NCBI GenBank assembly: GCA_037176705.1
Contig: CM073899.1
Span: forward strand, 4,216,001 to 4,280,000
Direction: 5' to 3'
Origin: Molossus alvarezi
Lineage: Eukaryota; Chordata; Mammalia; Chiroptera; Molossidae
Length of the DNA: 64,000 nucleotides
The notes beneath the pieces are model-generated. The model worked only from the letters and a program-made list of their open reading frames with translations, did no database searches and was not told the DNA's origin. Positions 57,516 through 64,000 of the stretch are shown here, piece by piece. Both the position numbers and the translations under genes were made by a program. The first letter of the stretch is position 1; every line of letters starts with the position of its first letter.

Positions 57516-57964
57516 GCTCAAAATATTTTTATATTACTAAATTTTTAACATGTTTTTTAACCTGCTTTGACTTCTATTTTTTGTGTGGTTTAAATTTTAT
57601 GTAACATATTGTACAAACACAGTAGGTAAGTCTTAGGAGAAGCGTGGCAACCATCTCTGCTGAGCGCGGCCACGACCCCAGTGACTCGCCCCCGGCGGGA
57701 GCTCAGGCCGCCGCACAGGCCGGTCCGCGCGTCCTTCTTTTCCGTCCTCTCACACGGAAATGGCTGTCAGGTCCTTAGAAACAGTCTGTTATGCTCCCTA
57801 TTTTAATAATGTGCTTTGTGAAAAGTTTAGTTGTGTTATACTACCTTATTTTCTTCTTTAAAATTTTTTTTAAGTAAGGCAAATGGAGCAAAAATTTTCT
57901 GCTAACTCAACGCTGTCTCCTGGCGAATGTATAAGATTTCGCACGGTTTTTGTTTGTTTGTTTG

Positions 57965-58158
57965 TTAATCCTCACTCAAGGACATTTTTTTCATTGATTT
58001 TTTTAGAGAGTGGGAGGGAGAGGGAGGGAGAGATGTTGATGTCAGAGAGACACACCAGTTGGTCGCCTTCTGCACACAACCCGCCCGGTGCGGGGCATGA
58101 ACCCGCACCCTCTGGTGGAAGGGATCCCACTCCACCCAACTGACCACACTGGCCGGGC
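57965..58158 (-). mobile_element. VES-type SINE, subtype A, diverged
   Basis: Minus-strand copy with its head at 58158 (gcccggccagtgtggtcagt) and the 3' 'ccttgagtgaggatta' end. A (gttt)n run precedes it at 57948-57966. Confidence 0.87.
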
Positions 58159-58192
58159 CTGGAATATATTTGAAAACTTGCGGAAAATAGCA

Positions 58193-58256
58193 TACTTTGT
58201 GACTTTGGCATTACTTAATTATTCTGAGCCTTAGTTTCCTCATCTGAAAAATGGAC
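58193..58256 (+). mobile_element. MIR fragment
   Basis: The stretch 'tttgtgactttggcattact' followed by 'gagccttagtttcctcatct' and 'gaaaaatgga' is the central/3' part of MIR. A SINE inserted at its right end. Confidence 0.7.
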
Positions 58257-58450
58257 TGCCTGGCCAGTGTGGCTCAGTTGGTTGGGCCTCACCCTGTGCA
58301 CAGAGAGGTCACCTGTTTGATTTCTGTTCAGGGCACATGCCCGGGTTTTGGGCTCAATCCCTGGTGGGGTGCATGCAGAAGGCAGCTAATCGATGTTTCT
58401 CTCACATCCATGTCTCTCCCTCTCCTTCCTCTCTCTAAAAATCAACGAAC
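58257..58450 (+). mobile_element. VES-type SINE, subtype B
   Basis: Plus-strand copy: head 'gcctggccagtgtggctcag', B-box region 'ggtcacctgtttgatttctg' (diverged), 'gggtgcatgcagaaggcagc', CT-rich tail and 'aaaaatcaacgaactataac'. Confidence 0.9.
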
Positions 58451-58631
58451 TATAACAAAGATGTTAAGAAGGACTGATGAGGAATGACACTTGGGGTTAG
58501 GAAGAACTCGTGTGAGAGCGCCTCGCACGGAGCACGCCCGTCCTTCCCGGCAAGTAGGGCATATTTGGAGGCCAGGAACAGCTTGTTTCTATTTTTGGAA
58601 ATCTATAGCAAAGTTGTTTCTTCTTAAAAAG

Positions 58632-58821
58632 TATTTTTAATTGGTTTTAGAGAGGGAGGAAGGGCGAGAGGAAGAGAGAGAGAAACATTGATGCGAGAGA
58701 GACATCGATCGGCCGCCTCCTGTATGGGTGGAGCCGGCAACCCAGGCATGTGCCTGTGGGAATGGACCGGTGACCCTCAGTGCAGGGTTGATGCTCAGCC
58801 ACCGAGCCACACCCGTCGGGC
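58632..58821 (-). mobile_element. VES-type SINE, subtype B
   Basis: Minus-strand copy with its head at 58821 (gcccgacgggtgtggctcgg). The tail is at 'gtatttttaattggttttag'. A few bases of the middle block are missing. Confidence 0.9.
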
Positions 58822-59778
58822 AAAAGGTGGTTTATTCATGAGCCATTTTTAAGGAATCGCCTGTCAACCCACTTACTAAGATCTACGACGGTGAACCTTA
58901 TAGAGAAAGTCTAGGGAAAGGTGCCATCACAATTCTAGTCAAGAATGATCATTTTGCTCAATAATTAACTGTCTTTTGTGATGAAATACATTTGAACTGC
59001 AGTCTGTCCTCTTACACACTCTGCTCCTACCCCTTTCCAGGCTGCTCTTGTTATTTAATGTTTGTGCCACAAACATGTATTCCTTCATAGGTACACAGAT
59101 ACTGACTTCTAATTTTTTTTTTTTAACATTTTAAACTAACATATTTCTTTGAGCTTTCTTTCCCCTTAAAACAAAACATGACCTCTGACAGGATCACACA
59201 AAGGGTCTCACCATCATTGAGAACACATTCCTACCAGACATACATGGAGTGAAACAGAAAGTCAAGGGCAAAGGAGAGGCAGAGGGAGGAGGGGAGCAGG
59301 AGAAGGATGAGGATAGGGGAGGAGAGAGAGGGAGAGGAAGGAGGGGACGAAGGGGGGGGCAGGAGAGGGAGGAAGGGGCAGAGTCTGACCCCCGGGCCAG
59401 TGCAGTGAGCCAGCTGAGGCGGGCTGTGTTTAGTCGCTGAGCCCGGGCAGGAGGCTTCATTCCTTGGCGCTGTCATTCTGCACAGCTGTAACATTGGAGC
59501 CGTCACAATACCTGCCGCATAGGTTTGCCAAGAGGATACAAAGGATTAGTCCTGTAATATGTTTGGAATAGTGTCTGGCTCAAGACGCAGAAAGAGGTGA
59601 AAACAAAGTTGGCTGTCTCTCGTAGTAGCACCTTCTCCCCTGCGATGTCCCCACTACATTTGCATCATGTTTTTAAATTGTTTTAAGTTACAGTTCATGT
59701 TAAATATTATTTTATGTAATTTTGGGGTGTACAGCACAGTTGGTTACACAATCATATGCTTTACAATAACTTTAGTCA
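58822..59778. other. Intronic sequence containing a polypurine tract
   Basis: No gene. At about 59262-59385 the plus strand is almost pure purine (gga/gag repeats with a G8 run), which is low complexity and can form triplex DNA. The rest is unremarkable. Confidence 0.6.
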
Positions 59779-60013
59779 CTTTTTTTTTTAATCCTCACCC
59801 AAGGATATTTTTCTATTTATCTTCAGATGGAGAGAGATGGAGAGAGAGAGAAACATTGATGTGAGAGGGACACATCGACTGGCTGCCTCCCATATGGCCC
59901 CAACCAGGGTCAGGGACAAACTGCAACCAAGGTACGTGCCCTTGGCCGGAATCGAACCCGAGACTCATTGGTCCGCGGCTGATGCTCTCCCGCTGAGTGA
60001 AACCGACCAAGGC
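59779..60013 (-). mobile_element. VES-type SINE, subtype A
   Basis: Minus-strand copy with its head at about 60013 (gccttggtcggtttcactca), the blocks 'gtttgtccctgaccctgg' and 'cacatcaatgtttctctctc', and the 3' 'ccttgggtgaggatta' end with a T-run at 59781-59789. Confidence 0.92.
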
Positions 60014-61061
60014 TACGTCATGTTTCACTATCTCTGTGGAACCATCCCGTGAGGACAGGTCGCTCCTAAACCCTGCAGGGCTCACCCAGAATTCAGTATT
60101 TGCTTCTGGGCCTTCATTTTCGGAGGGAAGATGAACATACAGTAATGGGCATGTTTGCACCTGAAGTCTGTTGCTTGATGAGTTTTGACAGATGCTGTCA
60201 TCAACCCCCTGCCAAGACAGGGCCTCAGCTCCACGCTCTGCCCGGCCCCTCTGCTTCCCTTCCAGGTATAAATGAGCGTGTAGAACTTCTCTCCGCTTAG
60301 AAAAAAAGCAGAGAAGGCAAATGGCTGCTCCCTCTTAGGGCATAAAAAGAAACACCATTGTCAACTGAATTTATTTACAGTGAGGTAATAAGCCAGGGAA
60401 AGAGCGGTCAGCACTCCGACTGCTTGCCCCATGGAGACAGCGACCCAGTCCACACCGCCTCTCTCAGAGGACTGGCTGAGGAGGGGCAGAGCTGATTCAG
60501 CTGGATCCCAGAGCCTCCCAGACGAACACACCCGCCAGACCAGCTGAACTCAGGGCCTGGGATCACATGCCCAACTGTGGGGAGTTACAGTGGGGCGGAG
60601 GAGAAACACTGGGGGGAGAAACTGCTATGCCTGGGAATGTTCTCCCTTCCAAAGATAAATGAAAGTCAACAGCAGGTGTACATTGTGACTAATGCAAAGT
60701 AGGCAACATGGCTTTAGGAGGGGAAGGTAAACATTTTAAAAAATGTAAGGACTTTCCTGGTTTTATTGTTATCATACCGTCTTAAATCTCTGTTGTGATA
60801 TGTTACCTCTCAGTTCCATAGGAGGGTTGATTACTATGATAACTGTCAGAAAAGAACTCTTCCAATGTGTAGACGTACCTTTGTTATTCTTGCGTGTCAA
60901 TCACTTGTGAATACCTAAGTGCCACATTGAAGTCATTGTCACTGAATAAAGGACTCTGCTAAAAGCAAAAGTAAGTGGGATGTGTGTGGTCATCACATCC
61001 ATCTCCAAGAGCCCAGGAAATAAAGCCCACACAATACCTCTGTGGTTTTGTTTCGTTCCAG
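60014..61061 (+). other. CNBD1 intron upstream of the exon
   Basis: No repeat recognised with confidence. The last ~30 bases form a polypyrimidine-leaning acceptor (tctgtggttttgtttcgttccag) ending in AG at 61060-61061. Confidence 0.6.
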
Positions 61062-61255
61062 TCGTCGGCAATGATGGGTTTTACGTGATACTGAAAGGCC
61101 TGGCCCAGCCGCGGACACCGATGTACAAAAGCCTGGTGGAAGAACACAGTTCCACAGCCACCATCACGTCCCAGAGTTTCCACAGCTTCACGTACAGCGA
61201 GGACTTGGAACATGCTGCGATCGCGGAGATGCCCATGCCTCTGGGTGGCAACCTG
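61062..61255 (+). CDS. CNBD1: Internal exon of CNBD1 (cyclic nucleotide-binding domain-containing protein 1)
   Basis: This 194-bp segment lies between an acceptor (…gttccag|TCGTC) and a donor (AACCTG|gtaaga). It reads as two bases completing a split codon plus 64 full codons: VGNDGFYVILKGLAQPRTPM ... SFHSFTYSEDLEHAAIAEMP ... LGGNL. Upstream intron phase is 1 and downstream phase is 0. The GFYVILKG motif is a beta-strand signature of the cyclic-nucleotide-binding fold. The following ITSQSFHSF and AEM stretches are what I recall of mammalian CNBD1 rather than its paralogue CNBD2. CNBD1 is a poorly characterised gene with very long introns, which fits the repeat-filled surroundings. The antisense frame 60959-61369 is a shadow. 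No neighbouring exon was recognised in the window. Confidence 0.82.
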
Positions 61256-62029
61256 GTAAGACACGCGTGGTGCTTCTCCCGAAAGCAACACAGTATCAAG
61301 CCTGTAAAATGTCACCTCTCTCAGATCAATCCACATTTTTTCAGGGAGTCCTGAAATATTTAAGATCATGTGTCTTTTACAAATAAAAAGTATACTATTA
61401 ATATTGAGCTTGAAATTTGTTTAAAAAGTTACTGAGGGATGCCAGCAACCACACACCGCCTAGTGATGGAATTTGATAGTGGAGATGATGCCTGTGGGGT
61501 TGCATCACTGAATGAGGAAGGGAGAGGAACCGTGACTTGGTGTGGGGAGAGGGTAGACCGTGGAAGGCCTTGTAAATCAAGTTCTGAATATGGGCTTCGC
61601 CTGTTTATTTTGGGGCAGTGCCAAGGTCCATTCCAATCAGAACGTCTTGAAGAAAATCTCACTTCTAGGTAATATTTCAAGATGACCAGCTGTCAAAAAA
61701 TAAAAGTTCAGTGTCTTTCTGGACCTCTGGATGCTCCAGACAGGGGTAGATTGCTGGGAGAGGCATTGAGGCTGAGAAACCAGTTTTAGATTTAGGGCGG
61801 TCAAGATGTTTGCAAGAGAAAAGGGCCAAAGGAACCGATGCAAGTGAAATTATTTAGCACTTTGGAGCCACAGAGACCCTGGGTAGCCAAAATAATAGAG
61901 CCCAGGTACGCCGTGGGCTGGCCCACCCAGGTGTGTGAGTGGACAGGTTCTCAGAGCAGATCCCCGCTGCTGAGGGCTCATGACTACAGCTGGCCACGAG
62001 GAGGGGCAATGTCTCCAGCTTTGTGCTTC
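61256..62029 (+). other. CNBD1 intron downstream of the exon
   Basis: It begins with the donor gtaaga. No second exon, young repeat or RNA gene is seen. Open frames at 61439-61672 and 61429-61680 overlap antisense and lack splice borders. Confidence 0.55.
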
Positions 62030-62495
62030 TTTCTCAGGATTGTTTTAGCTATTCAGGGTCTTCTGTGGTTCTGTATGATTTTAGAATTTTATTTTCTATT
62101 ACTGATATTTTGATAGGGATTGCATTGAATCTGTATATCACTTTTTAGAATTTTTTTTTCTATTAATGTGAATGGTGCCACTGAGATATTTTTGTTTTTT
62201 CTATCCTCACTGGAGAACCTTTTTGCATTTATCTTCAGATAGAGTGGGAGAAAGAGAGGAAGAGAGAGAGAGAATCATCAATGGGAGAGACACATTGAGT
62301 AGTTGCCACCAACAGGACCCGATCCGGCCCGGGGCAAACTGCAACCAAGGTGCATGCCCTTAGTGGGAACTGAACCCGGGTCTCTGGTCCGTGGACCAAC
62401 ACTCTAACCGCTGAGCCAAACTGGCCAGGGCCCCACTGAGATTTTGGTAGGGATTGTATGGATCTGTACATCCCTTTTGGTAGTATGGACATTAA
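62030..62495 (-). mobile_element. Ancient LINE-1 ORF2 fragment, antisense, split by a SINE
   Basis: Antisense L1 blocks are 'aggattgttttagctattca', 'ttttgatagggattgcattg' and, after the SINE, 'gattttggtagggattgtat' and 'ggtagtatggacatt'. They code on the minus strand for the NAIPIK-type region. The part downstream of the SINE overlaps the upstream part, so two fragments or a duplication may be involved. Confidence 0.65.
62194..62431 (-). mobile_element. VES-type SINE, subtype A
   Basis: Minus-strand copy with its head at 62431 (gccctggccagtttggctca), near-consensus B-box region and tail at 'tttttgttttttctatcctc'. The flanks ccactgagat(a)tttt at about 62178 and 62432 are a target duplication. 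Confidence 0.93.
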
Positions 62496-63189
62496 GGAAA
62501 ACCATTGTATAAATTAAATTTCATTTTTTAATTGAGATGTAATCGACATGTGAGACTGTGCAAGTGTAAGTTGTACCAGTAATCGCAGGCTTCCCTGTCA
62601 CCTCCCTCACCAACGTCTTACCATGGGGACCAGGAGACTAGCCGGGTGCTCTGCCCACTGTGCGCTCCCATTACAGGTCTGAAGTCCACAGACATCGCCG
62701 CGAGGCGGGTCCAAGGCCCAGTGGACGCACTGTGAAGAGGCCCGGGACAAATGTCCATGGTCTTCGGTGCATTCTCCACATTTCCTCATCGTAACTGATG
62801 ACCAAGCGACACCACCCCAGGTTTCCGGGTTCCAGAGAACACTTGGGGGCTGCGACCACAACCTCACCTGGAACTGTGCTACCCTTATACTTAGATACCA
62901 GGCCGGGCCCTCAGCTCCTCTGTCTTCCAGCCTTAGGAGAGTTTCTGTGTGCGTTACCATGGAAACCTTGCTGCGCTTCCCCTCGGACTGATGACTGATT
63001 TTCTGCAGCCTTTCATTCTTTCTTCAGCATATCTGTATCTCCCGACACCATCCTTCGAGTCTGCGGTTCTTGTCATTGTCCGTCCCCCCACACCTCAGAG
63101 GTCTCTGGCATTGTAGCTTCCAGGACATCTCTCTTGCCAGTGCCAGCCACTCGTCCACGCGGTAGAACCTTTACAGGTGCTGCTCCAGC
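62496..63189. other. Intronic sequence, GC-richer to the right
   Basis: No supported gene. The frames at 62607-62960 (-) and 62767-62991 (+) overlap antisense and have no recognisable domain. Confidence 0.5.
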
Positions 63190-64000
63190 GCGTCAGGGCG
63201 CCCAGTGCGCAGGGGGGGCTTCTCATCGCTCCGGGTGCGTCAGGGCGCCCAGTGCGCAGGGGGTGCTTCTCATCGCTCCCGCGCGTCAGGGCGCCCAGTG
63301 CGCAGGGGGTGCTTCTCAGCGCTCTGGGTGCGTCAGGGCGCCCAGTGCGCAGTGGGGGCTTCTCATCGCTCCTGCGCGTCGGGGGCACCCAGTGCGCAGG
63401 GGGGCTTCTCATCGCTCCCGCGCGTCGGGGGCGCCCAGTGCGCAGGGGGGGCTTCTCATCGCTCCGGGTGCGTCAGGGCGCCCAGTGCGCAGGGGGGGCT
63501 TCTCATCGCTCCCGCGCGTCAGGGCGCCCAGTGCGCAGGGGGTGCTTCTCAGCGCTCTGGGTGCGTCAGGGCGCCCAGTGCGCAGGGGGGCTTCTCATCG
63601 CTCCGGGTGCGTCAGGGCGCCCAGTGCGCAGTGGGGGCTTCTCATCGCTCCTGCGCGTCGGGGGCACCCAGTGCGCAGGGGGGCTTCTCATCGCTCCGGG
63701 TGCGTCAGGGCGCCCAGTGCGCAGGGGGGGCTTCTCATCGCTCCCGCGCGTCGGGGGCGCCCAGTGCGCAGGGGGGGCTTCTCATCGCTCCGGGTGCGTC
63801 AGGGCGCCCAGTGCGCAGGGGGGGGGGCTTCTCATCGCTCCGGGTGCGTCAGGGCGCCCAGTGCGCAGGGGGGGCTTCTCATCGCTCCCGCGCGTCGGGG
63901 GCACCCAGTGCGCAGTGGGGGCTTCTCATCGCTCCCGCGCGTCAGGGCGCCCAGTGCGCAGGGGGTGCTTCTCAGCGCTCTGGGTGCATCAGGGCGCCCA
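63190..64000. repeat. Minisatellite, 46-49-bp GC-rich unit, 17+ copies, runs off the window
   Basis: Units begin gcgtc(a/g)ggg and carry the core 'gcgcccagtgcgcag', a G-run of 4-9 bases, then 'gcttctcatcgctc'. Starts include 63190, 63237, 63283, 63330, 63376, 63422 and 63470. Units differ mainly in their ends (ccgggt, cccgc, cctgc, or agcgctctgggt) and these variants recur in short blocks. The array is cut by the window end, so its true length is unknown. CpG density is high. Confidence 0.97.

Noticed and set aside
59194..59506. Proline/serine-rich frames on the minus strand
   Set aside because: They are the complement of the polypurine tract; low-complexity DNA stays open by chance.
63190..64000. 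Regular repeats resembling a CRISPR array
   Set aside because: Whole units are repeated without distinct spacers, and the context is an animal genome. It is a minisatellite.
1..64000. Endogenous retroviruses, Helitrons or cut-and-paste DNA transposons
   Set aside because: I looked for LTR pairs, retroviral genes and terminal inverted repeats with TA-type duplications and recognised none. A profile search could still find short relics.

Overview
This window is vertebrate nuclear DNA and almost certainly from a bat (Chiroptera). The evidence is its repeats. There are about two dozen tRNA-derived SINEs of the VES type, in two subtypes, and several bat-type LINE-1 (L1) elements sharing one 3' UTR plan. 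Much older mammalian repeats (MIR, L2, HAL1/L1M) are also present. I see no bacterial features, endogenous retrovirus, Helitron or functional RNA gene. Species cannot be decided from this window.

The only host coding sequence I can support is one internal exon at 61062-61255 (+). It has clean AG and GT splice borders and encodes part of a cyclic-nucleotide-binding-domain protein that I recognise as CNBD1. The rest of the window therefore reads as intron of a very large, repeat-filled gene transcribed on the + strand. The SINEs fit this: 12 of 13 subtype-A copies lie antisense to it.

Layout: 1-3425 is an L1 3' part on + (L1-A) with a copy of its own 3' end inserted in the RT region. 3426-10403 is intronic sequence with an ancient antisense L1, a MIR and two SINEs. 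10404-16638 is a full-length decayed L1 on - (L1-B) carrying two SINEs. 19019-30456 is a nest: full-length L1-C (-) is split by a younger full-length L1-D (-, 20647-26429) with a 12-bp target duplication. L1-D keeps an intact 300-codon ORF1, and its ORF2 keeps its frame with only four stops. 30457-31480 holds 73-bp monomer-like repeats. 31481-40400 is mostly unique, with a GC-rich block at about 33600-37480 that contains a G/C-rich minisatellite and a CpG-dense core. 40400-60013 mixes HAL1, a twin-primed L1 (41580-42608), L2, MIR, many SINEs and a rearranged old L1 (55770-56870). 60014-63189 contains the CNBD1 exon and flanking intron. 63190-64000 is a 47-bp GC-rich minisatellite running off the window.

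The most interesting material is in the L1s. L1-D and L1-A both carry His in place of the first catalytic Asp of RT motif A, while L1-B and L1-C keep Asp. L1-D also has a monomer-built 5' UTR whose centre is unrelated to that of L1-B and L1-C, although the outer ~100 bp is shared. The nesting proves that L1-D is younger than L1-C. Several junctions record unusual reverse-transcription events: fold-back hairpins, twin priming and a 3'-truncated SINE.
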